Assembly (NCBI GenBank): GCA_963978905.1
Contig: OZ022261.1
Location: 24,921,686 to 24,985,685, forward strand
From: Trichostrongylus colubriformis
Lineage: Eukaryota; Nematoda; Chromadorea; Rhabditida; Trichostrongylidae
Direction of reading: 5' to 3'
Length of the DNA stretch: 64,000 nucleotides
The position numbers and the translations under genes are program-made. The notes under the pieces were generated by a model. It saw only the letters and a program-made list of their open reading frames with translations, searched no databases and had not been told where the DNA came from. Below, in pieces: positions 35,393 through 45,902 of this stretch (position 1 is its first letter; every line of letters begins with the position of its first letter).

Positions 35393-35935
35393 GTAGGGAT
35401 TACTGGAACAGCGCCCGTTATGAAAAGCTCTCCTGACCCCTGACCCGGGAAAACGAAGTTATTTTTCTTCAGACGAATTCGCGTCTGAATCATCCACTAA
35501 ATCTCAAAACGGACTATCGGAAAATTACAAGGGAATAGTCAGTGTGCAGAATGACGTGAACCTTTCGTCCGATCTTCTATTATTTGCATTCGTGCTCCTT
35601 TACCGAACTCTGTTTGGCACTCCCCTGGAGACCTGCTTTTTCAAATTCTTGGTTCTCCCCCCACTTTCGCTTTTCCTCGTATTTCATTCGAAAAGCGCAT
35701 TTATCTTTGTTTTTGTTTCATTTTATCGCTGCACAGCCGACGTCACCCTAAGTTTATAGCAGAAACGACCCTAGAGGCATTCTTCATCGTAAATTTCGCA
35801 AAAGTATAATAACATTCTACATTCAAACAAAAAAGTGGGTCCCAAGCAACTGCAAAAGCGGAAGGCAAAAAAGGCCTAATAAAGTGCAGCAGACGTCCCA
35901 CCAACAGAATACCGCAACTTGCATTTTTTTTCCTG
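35393..35935. other. Unassigned sequence
   Basis: No gene or repeat supported. Confidence 0.45.
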
Positions 35936-35939
35936 CGGG

Positions 35940-36620
35940 GCGCCACATTGGCATGAAAATTGTAGCTTTCAGTCGGCACAGTTGGGCTTTAGAGCACCTA
36001 CAGCATGGGAAACAGCAGAGCCACTTTCCGTGGTGGGCCTCTCGTGAGGAGATTCTCAAGGAATCCCGCTCTGTTCATGGAAGTCACATAGCTATTATGC
36101 TCGGACAACGTTGTTACGATCCGAAATGTCATTTTCATGAATCAAACCTGACTTCATTGGTAATGGCACGTTCTGGTTCTTGGAAATTAAGGGCGTTGGG
36201 AACCTGGAGGAAACGTGATATTTGAGAGCACCCCCAATATGAATTCTCTCAGCTACTCAGAGTGAACAGACCTCAGCAAGATTGTGTACGACAATGACGA
36301 AATCTCGGAATTCGTCTACTTGCGATGACAAATCATGTTCACCCGGAAGTGGGCTCCCGATCCGTGCGACACACTATACTAACAGGAGTCGGTAGCGACG
36401 TCCTTTCACCCTCGGTGGATCACGGGGCCTTTGAAGACGACGAAAGGGTCGAAACGTCAGGCCGTCAATGAAAATGATCCACCCAAAAACCTCGTTCGGC
36501 AAAGCAGCCCACGGATATGGCGAAAGTGTTAGATTTGTTCTTGTTTGACAGTAAAGATACCTCAATCGCTGAAGTTCGACTAAAACTTGATAGTGGGGGT
36601 GAAAAAAGTGGCTCTTTTTT
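35940..36620. repeat. Dispersed repeat family R2, copy 2
   Basis: Direct counterpart of 7690-8220. Conserved strings appear in the same order (GTAATGGCACGTT, AAGGGCGTTGGGAAC, TCAGAGTGAACAGACCTCA and GCTGAAGTTCGACT). Copy 2 carries an extra roughly 200 bp before the last block. Confidence 0.6.
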
Positions 36621-37465
36621 CGGCACCTCTTTGGAAACCGAGCTCAAGCGTGAATGAATAAGTTAAGTGATCAAAGGTGATTGTAACTGATAGGAACTGA
36701 TACAGAGCGCCGGAGGCAATTGTAATCGAATTGGTTGCGATTTTCAATCCTAGTGGATATTTATTGGATATCGTCAATGAATAGTTCCACCTAACAACCT
36801 CGTTGGCATAGCAAAGAAAATTAAAATCAACAATGATACCGAGATTAAGGAAGAAAGGTTTTCACTGTGGTTCAGGTAATAGGGTATGATAGGCACGAAA
36901 TGAGCAGTTTACAATCCTTTGAAAAATAACGTGTTGCTCATATAAACCGCTCTTTATGGCACGATTTCCTATGAATCAAAATAAGCAGCGTGCTACACAG
37001 GCCTACGAAATCTTGGAACTCGGAAATCGGAAATGCGATATCGACTTCTTACTTATTTGAATTTATAATTCAGGCAGCATTAACTGCTTTTCAGCTTTCA
37101 TACAGACATATAACGACTTGCTTTATATAATTTAGCGTGATGTATGTATGTGTATCGAGGTGAAGCAGTGACAGGAGGAGCCACTCCGCTAGCATGGCTG
37201 TAAAGATCTTCCCTGTTTTGGAATCGGTGATTTATTGCCAGTTCTGTGAGAGCATAATTATAATTGTACATCGGCGTGCCCCGCAAGCCACTGTATAGCC
37301 GCGGTCAGACGCGTTTTTGCAAATGTCGCGGTGTCGCGGCTCTGCACGCGAAGTTGCTGCATTGCACAATCTCAAAGTCGTTGTATCGCGTGCGAAAGAG
37401 CGAAGCTGCAAAATCGCAACATTGCAATAACAAGGAGTCTGACGGCAGCCTATGGGTTAAATCGC
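36621..37465. other. Unassigned sequence
   Basis: No supported gene. A GTGTATCGAGGTGAAGCAGTGACAGG-type patch near 37150 resembles 33252-33296, so some repeat content is likely. Confidence 0.4.
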
Positions 37466-37469
37466 AATC

Positions 37470-38170
37470 CTTACTATATATAAAACACTTCGTCTGTGTG
37501 TCCGTCCCTCCGGCCGTCCTTCCGTCCCTAACCGTCTGTCACGGAGTTAGGCGTAACATGAAAAAGAGCATGTGGAAGTGGGGACAAGTTTGGGATGGGT
37601 GGGGCATGAGACAAGAAGTAAAGAGCACACATGAACCAAGTCGAGCTCTGCCTACGGTGGGAGGAGGGTGCACTAGAATGTTTTCCATTTTCAAACCGAA
37701 ATTTGTTAACTGGGTTTCAATATGACCCAAACGTAGGGGAAAGATGGACTTATTGTTAGCCCAGGGATGAGTTTCTGAAAGTCATAAAAGAGGCCTGGGC
37801 ACAGTGAGCGGAGCATTTGTGGTGGTGGGCGCAGTTTGGAGTTACATGAGGAAGAACCTGTGGAAATGGGGACATGAATTGGCGGAGCATGCACTGATGG
37901 TTCGGCCTTTGCATGAAAAATTGTTCATTCGGTTTGAAAATGGTCCAACGTGGGGAAAGATAGGCTAAAGTCAGCCATGAGTATCCATGAAAGAGGCTTT
38001 GGCATGGCGGACGGAGCGCATTCTGTGTGGGGGTCCGTACAACAAAAATTATAGCTCCGTTTCAGCCTTGAGGCCAGGAAAAACTGGTAGCATTGACTAA
38101 TGCCCAAGTTATTTTGAATACACTTGAAAGGAGCGAAACCCGTCCACAATAGGCGGAGCTTGATGTGATG
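37470..38170. repeat. R4-related units
   Basis: Begins TATATATAAAACACTTCGTC followed by a GTCCGTCC-rich stretch, then GGGATGGGTGGGGCATG, AAAGAGCACACATG and a CGCCCAC-type segment. This is the same order as the R4 units at 15-19 kb, but diverged. Two partial units follow (about 37740-37920 and 37930-38170), each with a TCCAACGTGGGGAAAGAT-like block. Confidence 0.6.
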
Positions 38171-38185
38171 ACCGGTACTGACTAG

Positions 38186-39352
38186 GGAAGGACTCGCGGT
38201 CGAAGTGGCTATTTTGGATGGGATACATATGGTCCGACGTACTTTCGGACGCTGATTTCGACTTCCAAATGTGCAGAACGGTCATCTGAGTGGAGCTATG
38301 GAGTTTCTTTTTTTCAAAAAAAAAACAGTTCTATTACATGGTAGGTTCGGAAGCCCGTGCAAGCCAGACGTTTTCGCACAAATGCATTGGAATGTTCGTG
38401 TTCAGGGGATCAAACTACCTACCCCATGGAACAAGTTTTCAGCCAATTCGAGAATACGACCGAATTTCGGAAAAAATTAGGCTATTGGCTGGCAATCCGT
38501 TCAACAGAGGAGAAGTCGTTGTCTTTGCCGAGCAAATGCTCTTATTTGGCGCTTGTTACGTACATTTTTTGTCATGGGCATCTGTAGTAGATATGTCTAG
38601 GTTATCTTCGCCATGATTGATGGCTTTTTTGAAGAAAATTCCACAAAAATCATTACTTACCCCTCGGCCACCCCTAATTTTCCGAAGATGGGCCACGATT
38701 CGGCTGAAAACTTGCACAAGGGTGTTATTCGACCCCTTGAGCACCAATATCATGGTCGCTTTGCGCGATAACGCCAAATTCGTGCGCTATGGGAATCTGC
38801 TGAATCAAAAGACGCTGGGTCACTGACAAAATTTTCTGAGATCCTGAAGATAGGAATAGTGAGGTCCGCGGAAAAGGAATATAACACTTATCAAACATGA
38901 CAGCACTTTGGAATGTTTCTTAGACATAAGAGAGGAACCCTTATGAGAGAGAAAAAGGACTACATTCGAAGCTATCGATCGGACATTATAGTTGCAAAAG
39001 GTGCTCACCATTTGAACTGCCTATTGTCAAGAGGATCACTAAAATGGTATCATTAAAGTAGGAGTGTCTCCTGTAGTCACTAGAAGAAGTCAACAAATCA
39101 AAGCAAAGCCTCTTCAAGGACTCGAACCACGGTTTTAACAATGGAGCGTACACTCACCCCTTTGCCAGGAGGCTGCTGGCAGTCAACACGGTTTCGGTGT
39201 TTTGAGCCGACTTTAGTCGAGAAGCGGCTTGTAACTTTCCTCAGAAAATGGTTCTGCAAATTTGTAAAGCAGGTTCGAGATCAGCGTCCAAAAATACGTC
39301 GGACCATATCAATCTATTTCCAACGGCCACTTCGATCTCGGGTCCTTCCCTT
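38186..39352. mobile_element. TIR element A with shared core (about 1.17 kb)
   Basis: Inverted repeats at about 38186-38257 and 39281-39352 share GGTCCGACGTA, GGACGCTGA and GATCGAAGTGGC-type blocks. The interior from about 38280 to 38760 is a direct homologue of 41330-41800 (GTTCAGG.GATCAAACTACC, AGCCAATTCGAGAAT, GAGCAAATGCTCTTATTTGG). There is no transposase; three overlapping short frames in the core lack known domains. No clean target duplication was seen. Confidence 0.7.
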
Positions 39353-39768
39353 GTGAGTAAATCTATAGAAAAAACAATTCCGATCAGCCCACTGACGTCC
39401 TTGATGTTACGCGCGCTGTAATGTGTGTTAGCCCAACTGGTCAGATATAACTGGCGTGCTAAGTTCTACAGGTTCAGTACGATTGTTGGTTCCTCATACT
39501 GCTTTTATGTGATGTATGGAGATATGGGAAAAAGCTGAGCAGCTGTCGCATAGGCATCTATTCAACGGTAGACTATGACAAGGTCGGCTGTATTCACGGT
39601 ACAGCTACGAAGAGCGACAACTTTTTCATTGTTTGATCAAGAGTGAATACCACTTCTAGTGCCGCTTTATGTCACAGCTGATACCATTTAGAAAGAATCA
39701 TATCACGCAATTGGAAAAAAAGAGTGAAGTTTCTTCTTGAATCAGGTCTTCGTGGATAAAGGATATGA
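39353..39768. other. Spacer
   Basis: Contains an isolated TTAGCCCAACTGGTC near 39428, resembling an end of the 39772-40015 element. Nothing else supported. Confidence 0.4.
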
Positions 39769-39771
39769 ATA

Positions 39772-40015
39772 CCAGTTGGACTGGCGCACACTACTCCGCG
39801 CGTCACACATGGAAGCATGCTAAATTGGCTCGATCGAATCGATCTATCAGTATCATCATTCGAACCGTTTGCAGAAACAGGGAACTCTCAAAAACGGAAA
39901 AGGGAAACAAAACCTCTCCGGTCAATCTCATCCTTCCGCATCAATCAATATCGAGCAAGCTCATTTTGCACGCTTCCATGTGTGACGCGCCAGTAGTGTG
40001 CGCCAGCCCAACTGG
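39772..40015. mobile_element. 244-bp MITE with TA target duplication
   Basis: About 45-bp terminal inverted repeats: left begins CCAGTTGGACTGGCGCACAC, right ends with the complement of CCAGTTGGGCTGGCGCACAC. Both are followed inward by CGCGTCACACATGGAAGC. TA flanks each end (39770-39771 and 40016-40017). Non-autonomous, Tc1/mariner-like by its target site. A truncated relative is at 34307-34480. Confidence 0.85.
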
Positions 40016-40019
40016 TATC

Positions 40020-40610
40020 TAAAATCAGGATCTCATCTTTGCTGAAACGTGAGAATAAATTCCTCGTCATTCGCTTTGAGGCTCCTTATCGACGAGACAA
40101 TGAGGGTCCAACTTCTAGGGGTTTGACCATTTTGACCAACTCATTTTGTTTTTCATCGCGGCCACATCACTTAGCACTTCTGCTTTCATATTCATTTGAC
40201 TGAGCGCATGTAGCTATCATCAAATAGTGGAGTTGCCTAACCGGATACTCTTTTACTACACTACATAATGCCTTTTTCTCCTTGTGGTTGAGGTTTGACA
40301 GACGAAACCGTCAAAGGTTAAAATGCTGCTTGAAAATGCCTGCTGTCCTTCACTGTGATAGAACACCATTCAACAATCACATGAAAAGATGTCAGATGGT
40401 CCCTTCGAAAAAATGAATGAGGAGGTACCAAGTGGTACAGCATGGATGTAGAAAGCATAACCAGCAGGAATAGAGATTTCACTTCGCTGCGATTTCGAAG
40501 CTAGGTAATACACATGGCCGGGCACATCCAAAGTGAGAACGTGTGTGGTTACTTCCTTATTTGGCCTAAGATAGCAACTCACAAAGTCTCAGGGTGTGCC
40601 ATTGGGGCAG
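40020..40610. other. Unassigned sequence with a short repeat fragment
   Basis: 40030-40095 resembles the tandem units at 34485-34860. No supported gene in the remainder. Confidence 0.4.
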
Positions 40611-40614
40611 ATGG

Positions 40615-41012
40615 CTCACACTGCGGCGTCCGACGCACGGTGCGATGGGTGCTAACTGAAAGCACCGTATTAGTTGGGCTCTAACGACTCAAAGCATGCC
40701 TTACGTTCACCGTGAAAAGAGCAACTCGTAAATGTCCACTAGTGGAAGCTCGTGGGAATCAATATTCCCAAGCACTGTGCAAAGGAGCTGAAATCATATG
40801 CTTCTCAACGCTCCCCTACCAGTGATGATCCAGGATGTATCGATAGACGGTTTTCGTGCTCTGCGGCACGATGCGTACGGGTGCAGCATGTAGTTGATTC
40901 CTAGGCGATTATGCCTAGTTTCATGTGAAGAACACGAAATCTTCTCAGGACTCAACAGCACGCGTTGCTCTTAGCCGGCATCCATCGCGTCATATGCCGC
41001 ATATAGTGGTGC
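40615..41012. repeat. Dispersed hairpin family R3, one or two copies
   Basis: Around 40625-40695 and 40850-41005 the strings GCGGC..CCGACGCACGG.GCGATG, GTTGGGCTC and GCGGCACGATGC...GCATCCATCGCGTCATATGCCGC recur. The second part is a recognisable inverted repeat. Confidence 0.5.
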
Positions 41013-41101
41013 TATCTATCCGGCCTTGACGATACCCACCTTGATCCAGATGGCCTTAAACAACAAAGTGAAGACTCTGGGGCTGTGCCTAACAAGGGAA
41101 G

Positions 41102-42131
41102 GGTTTCAGCTTCCTATGGAACTTTGAATTGAGACCCAGATAAATCGATAGAGCTTCGGTTGTTGATTTAACCATTGTGAAAACCAAAATTGCTAAGTGC
41201 TATTCTGAAGCGAGTTAGGAGGGGTCAAAGTTTGCTTGTGCCTCAATGGCGAGGCGCTTTCTCATCAGACGGATTGTAGAAATGGCCATTTGCAATGAGA
41301 CGAATACCACTGTACGCGCTTTTGAATGCTGATCTCAAATCTATATTCAGGTTTTTCTGAAAAGAATAACACCATTCCATGGTATGTTTGGGAGCCCATA
41401 GCGCGCGAGCCATACGTTATCACGCAAAACCAGTGTGATTTTCGTGTTCAGGTGATCAAATTACCTTACAGGACAAGTCTTCAGCCAATTCGAGAATTTT
41501 ACCAAATCTCGGAAAAATTGATGGGCTATGGGCTGGCAACCCATTCAACAAAGAAGAAGTCGTTGACCCCTGCCGAGCAAATGCTCTTATTTGGCGCTTG
41601 TTACGTGCGTTTAGTGTGATGGGCAAGTGTGATAGATATGTTTAGGTTATCTTGTTCAGCTTGCAGGATTTTTTGTGGATGGAAATTCAAAAACTCTTAC
41701 TCAACCCCTGACCACCCCTAATTTTTTGATGTTGGGTCAAAAACTGGACCGGGCTGGAAATTTGCACAGAGGGGTAAAGCGACCCCTATGCGCGAGTATC
41801 ATACAAGGAAACGTTTAGGTGAAAGAGAAGCACTTACTGACGATGAAACACGAGATGCAGAAAGCTGCGCCCCGACGAGGAGCAAACCCACGACCTCGCG
41901 CCTATGGAACCGGGACACTACGTCTAAGCCACGGAGGCCGTTACTGGCTCTGCGCTAGGCATGCTGGTGACGAAGCGCCTCGCCATTGAGGCATCAAAGG
42001 CAAATTTTGACCCCTCCTAATTCGCTTCGGAATAGCATTGAGCAACTTTGGTTTCCACAAATATAATCAGTATTCGACGCTCTATCGATTGTCCTGGGTC
42101 TCAACTCAAAGTCCCATGAGAAGTTGAAACC
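41102..42131. mobile_element. TIR element B with shared core (about 1.03 kb)
   Basis: Terminal inverted repeats of about 160 bp (41102-41265 and 41973-42131), with left GGTTTCAGCTTCC...GAGGCGC and right the complement. The TIRs include GTTAGGAGGGGTCAAA and CCTCAATGGCGAGGCGC. The interior from about 41330 to 41800 is a direct homologue of the core of element A at 38.3-38.8 kb, although the TIRs differ. A tRNA-like sequence lies next to the right TIR. No transposase; target duplication not resolved. Confidence 0.75.
41872..41946 (-). ncRNA. tRNA-derived (SINE-like) sequence
   Basis: On the minus strand a sequence begins GCCTCCGTGGCTTAGACG, with an A-box-like TGGCTTAGACG, and ends with a T-arm-like GTGGGTTTGCTCC before CGGGGC, which partly pairs with the 5' GCCTCC. 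The anticodon arm does not fold cleanly. It is more likely a tRNA-derived polymerase III fragment than a gene. It sits inside TIR element B. Confidence 0.4.
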
Positions 42132-42545
42132 TCTCTGTTGTAAAAGAAATGCCGAGTACCAACTCGTGCACTGGGATACGTTGTAGATAATGATGTGTGT
42201 AAGTGATTGAATGAGGAGCCCATCTACGTGAAAAGAAGCCAGTGTGGGCCTAATGAAACGGACTAGTTCAACAAAAAACATAGCTCGGGTAAATGACTGG
42301 CTAATGACAGCGATGTAAAAAATGGACTGAGATGAGCAAAGTGCAACGAAGGTTGGAAATGCCTTAAGTAACACAATTACCATTGGCTTAGTATGCCATC
42401 AAATGGACGACATTGAAATAAAGACTTCCCATCTATTTCCAAAGCGGACGACTATCGAAAAAAAGACCTTTTTATGTTTTTGAAGGCATAGAAAGTGAGA
42501 ACTGGAATTACCATGTTCTCTGAAAACAAATATTCCACTTGAGGA
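42132..42545. other. Spacer
   Basis: No feature supported. Confidence 0.45.
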
Positions 42546-42549
42546 GAAG

Positions 42550-42870
42550 TGATGTGTGGCGGAACTCGCATTGAAAAAGCACAGTTTGAGGTCATATTAT
42601 GATCCTGCAGCACTTCGAATCGTGCTGCCATACATCTGCCGAGAGAGTTCGGTAAAGTAAGACGATCGCGGCTGGTTGATTCAGCCCCTCGCCCGTCTGC
42701 AATCTACCCCATCGGTAAGTGACACGGAGGGGCGCGAATGAGAAGAGGGTGTTTGTGTTCCAACTTTTCCGACTTTATACCGTTTCATTTCATTCTTTCT
42801 CTACTGTTACACCACTCTCATATTTTATAATCTGCGAATTTACTCTTCTCGGTGTTTTTGTAGCGATTTA
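42550..42870. repeat. Dispersed repeat family R5 copy
   Basis: Direct counterpart of 32455-32790 with the same order of conserved strings (AACTCGCATT, GATCCTGCAGCAC, CCGTCTGCA, CTACTGTTACACC). Confidence 0.65.
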
Positions 42871-43582
42871 AACTAAATCGAGGGAATAGAAAGCGATTGA
42901 GGGACCTAACGAATCACAAGTGATGGTAGTAGGATGTGCAGTGACCAGCCGTTGATGTTTCACGCAGCTGATGTTTTTGGCTCCTAACAGCATTGTTATT
43001 TAGCCCATCTGACGGCGACCTACCAGCCACCGGTGGCTAACACTAAGTTGGCCAGTTCAGACCGTGTCAGCCATATGTGGCTGACACACGTTTCATAGAC
43101 CTGTTGATAGCACTTTTTGAAATTCAAAAAAGTATTTTGGGTTAAAGAACTGCCTGCACCTTTTTGCTGTTATGCATGCCATGAACCTGAGAAAGGAGGC
43201 CTGTACCATTATAAAAACCCCAAAACCGTCAGCAGAGTAATTAATGGCTTGCACTAAAACTTCATTCAGAGTGCTGACCACGAACATAAGCTCCGTTTTT
43301 GGTCTCGACGCCAAATTGACAACCGCGCAAAATTAGCGCCAGCTACACCAACTTGGTGCGTCTATTTTTTCCACCAAGTTCGCTGGAAACTTCCACACAC
43401 AAGTTATTCACAGCGCTGATTACGAACAAGACGTCAAGCACCGGCGTCGGTAGACTCCAGAACAACTACAAGCTTCTTCCGACGTCGGCTCTTCAGACGA
43501 ATGTTGTATTCGTGATCAGCGCTCTGGACAGCTAAATTATATTTTGGCCCTACTCGTGGTTTCTAGGGTAGCAAAAATCGAA
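42871..43582. other. Flank of the BEL element, with two short perfect palindromes
   Basis: Two palindromic sequences occur at 43025-43038 (AGCCACCGGTGGCT) and 43064-43087 (10-bp stem GTGTCAGCCA with a TATG loop). No gene is supported. This is the left host flank of the retrotransposon; the rejoined flank continues at 52418. Confidence 0.4.
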
Positions 43583-43587
43583 CAATG

Positions 43588-44009
43588 TGTAGCTACTGCT
43601 ACGTTCGATTCAGAGGTTTTTAATTGTTTTTCACTAATTACGTATTATATGTTACAGGTTACGAGATAGAGCAAAGGGTCAGTTTCAAGCAATTTAGTGT
43701 GTGGTCTAGATCATGATGCGCTGATCGCGCGGGGGGTCGATATTATCGAGTGACAACAAGGTGGCAGGGGGGCCATTCGATTCGATTCGGGAGGTCCGGA
43801 GCGCCTGCAAGGAATTTCGTCTGCAACGCCACCCTCTGGACAATATTGGATCTGGCTCCATTGCCTCTACTCGGTACACTTCTTGGAGTTCAGATTTGTT
43901 ATTCTACTGAATTCTGTTGTTACTAATAAATTTTGTATTACTTGCTTCAGTACACTCAAGTAAAGGAACCGCGTGGCACTAGCTAGGGTGAGCAGGAGCA
44001 AGTTCTACA
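43588..44009 (+). repeat. BEL 5' LTR
   Basis: Begins TGTAGCTACTG and ends TTCTACA, so has the usual TG...CA ends. 422 bp. Contains AATAAA at 43925-43930. About 98% identical to the 3' LTR. Confidence 0.95.
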
Positions 44010-44013
44010 AATT

Positions 44014-44024
44014 TGGTGCATCGG
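44014..44024 (+). promoter_or_regulatory. BEL primer-binding site (tRNA-Gly type)
   Basis: TGGTGCATCGG, four bases after the 5' LTR. It is complementary to the 3' end (CCGATGCACCA) of nematode tRNA-Gly, from knowledge of that tRNA. Priming of minus-strand synthesis from tRNA-Gly is inferred. Confidence 0.75.
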
Positions 44025-44219
44025 AGATACAAGGACCAGGTCGGTTAGCAATTTTTTCGAGGTAGTCCAAATTCAAGTGCGGTTTTTTTCTTTGCTCCAA
44101 TATCGGATTTACCGCACATCACCATTTCGGCAATAACGATTTTCGTTATATTCCCTTTCTCATTTTTCATTTTGACTTGGGTTGTCGACAAGAAGTGGAT
44201 ATTGATTGATCATTGAGTC

Positions 44220-45902
44220 ATGGCTGCTCAGCTAACTATTTATAAACGCTTATTGACATTGTTCACTAATAAATTGGAGCATATAGTGGGCAATATCAGG
44301 AAAGAAAAACTGGATCACCCCTGTTCCAATACTGGACAAGAAAAACGAGCTGAGGAAGCCACTCAATTAGAGGAAAGTATTAGTGCGATAGAATCAATAT
44401 CAGGAAAGGTGGAAAAGGCTCTCTCGGACTTAGCAACAGCGATTGACAACCAGGGAAATGCCGACGGAGGAGACCCAAGCGAATTTGAGGACTACATGGG
44501 GAAAGCGGAAGCGGCGCTTTCCAAGGCCCTCGATCAGGTCATTCTTCTCCGAGCCCGTTTGAGAGCCTTGTTGGAGACAACTCAGCACACCGATCCTTTG
44601 ATTCCGCTGGGTCCAGCACAAGAAATGGCGGAGCCAGCGACAATTTCGATGGCTCATCCGCGGACCAAGGCAATGGAGTTACCCCCACTGCCCATTCCAG
44701 TGCTCACCGGAAATTTGTGGGAGTGGAATAGTTTTTGGGAAATGTTCAATCATAACATTCATTCACGGGACCTACCCGACATGGTCAAGTACAATTACCT
44801 ACTAGATGCGCTAAAAGGAGAGGCTCGAGAATGTGTAATGAAATTTAGGGTTTCGAAGGATAACTACTCTAAGGCAATAGCATGTCTTCTGAACAAGTAC
44901 AACAATAGGGAGAGATTGGTAAATCAATTAGTGGAGCGATTGGAAGGTTGTGTATTGCGCAACTCATCAATACGGGACCAACGCTCGCTATTGGAGGAAA
45001 TTCAGGCCATTACCACCCAACTAGAGGAGAAAGAGGAAGATGTCAACAGTTCATGGTTGATCAAAAAGGTACTGGCAAAATTTCTCGACCACACTAAAAG
45101 GAAGGTCATCACCAAACGGCAAGGGCAGGTCGACACATCGTTTACAATGGCCACGCTCTTCAAATTTGTGGATGAAATTCTATCCACAGAAGAAATGGTT
45201 TTACAATTCGTGGACAGAAACCCACAGGAACCGATAAAGAGCAATCTCCAAGAGAAAAGACGACCATATCGAGCAATAACGGCGAAATGCATGTATTGTA
45301 GAGGGGACCATTCGTCCAAAACCTGCACAGTATATGCTACGCCTCAAGACAGGTCTTCGTACCTCCGCCAGAACAACCTCTGCCTCATATGCGCGGCGTC
45401 TGACCACACTGCGCCGCAGTGTCGAGGCCGGCCATGTTTTACTTGCGGAGGCCCACACCATACGTCGTGTTGTTTCAAATCCGAACAGCGGACGTCAACG
45501 TTATTCAAGCAAGACAGGAGTCCAGCGAAAGGCAAGAACAAGACGGCAGATGCCTCAAAAGTGAAGGAGACCTCAAAAGGAGAAACCAATAAAGGATCCC
45601 CACGCAAGATTCGTTCGAACCCGGTGATTACTCAAGACGGGGAAGGTAACATCTCACAGGAGGCACCAATCCTTTCAGCACAGAATGTGATGAATGTGAT
45701 GAGCCCGTTCCATCCATGTTTACCCACGGGAGAGGTAACACTACTGGAACCCAGGACGAGGAACCTTATCAAGGTCCACGTTCTTTTCGATACCGGAGCG
45801 GAAGTATCTTTTATAGATAGCAAGTTAGCAGCGACGCTGCGCTTGCCTGTTCTTGAAGAGAAGCACATCAGATTAAATACTTTCGGTACCAAGAAGTACT
45901 GA
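44220..45902 (+). CDS. BEL Gag and start of protease
   Basis: 560 codons from an ATG that follows the untranslated leader. Residues about 155-260 resemble the DUF1759 Gag-like domain of BEL elements, with LPPLPIPVLTGN followed by a Trp-rich segment. Residues about 355-420 carry cysteine-rich zinc-knuckle-like motifs (CMYCRGDHSSKTC, CLICAASDHTAPQC, CFTCGGPHHTSCC) for RNA binding. Residues about 515-530 hold the aspartic protease motif FDTGAEVSF. The frame ends early in the protease (TGA at 45900-45902), and the rest of the protease and pol continues in another frame. This is either a real frameshift mutation or a sequencing indel. Gag would form the cytoplasmic particle that packages element RNA. 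Confidence 0.9.
   Translation: MAAQLTIYKRLLTLFTNKLEHIVGNIRKEKLDHPCSNTGQEKRAEEATQLEESISAIESISGKVEKALSDLATAIDNQGNADGGDPSEFEDYMGKAEAALSKALDQVILLRARLRALLETTQHTDPLIPLGPAQEMAEPATISMAHPRTKAMELPPLPIPVLTGNLWEWNSFWEMFNHNIHSRDLPDMVKYNYLLDALKGEARECVMKFRVSKDNYSKAIACLLNKYNNRERLVNQLVERLEGCVLRNSSIRDQRSLLEEIQAITTQLEEKEEDVNSSWLIKKVLAKFLDHTKRKVITKRQGQVDTSFTMATLFKFVDEILSTEEMVLQFVDRNPQEPIKSNLQEKRRPYRAITAKCMYCRGDHSSKTCTVYATPQDRSSYLRQNNLCLICAASDHTAPQCRGRPCFTCGGPHHTSCCFKSEQRTSTLFKQDRSPAKGKNKTADASKVKETSKGETNKGSPRKIRSNPVITQDGEGNISQEAPILSAQNVMNVMSPFHPCLPTGEVTLLEPRTRNLIKVHVLFDTGAEVSFIDSKLAATLRLPVLEEKHIRLNTFGTKKY

Noticed and set aside
44220..45902. Host gene encoding a zinc-knuckle protein
   Set aside because: It lies between LTRs with a target duplication and contains Gag and protease motifs, so it is retrotransposon Gag.
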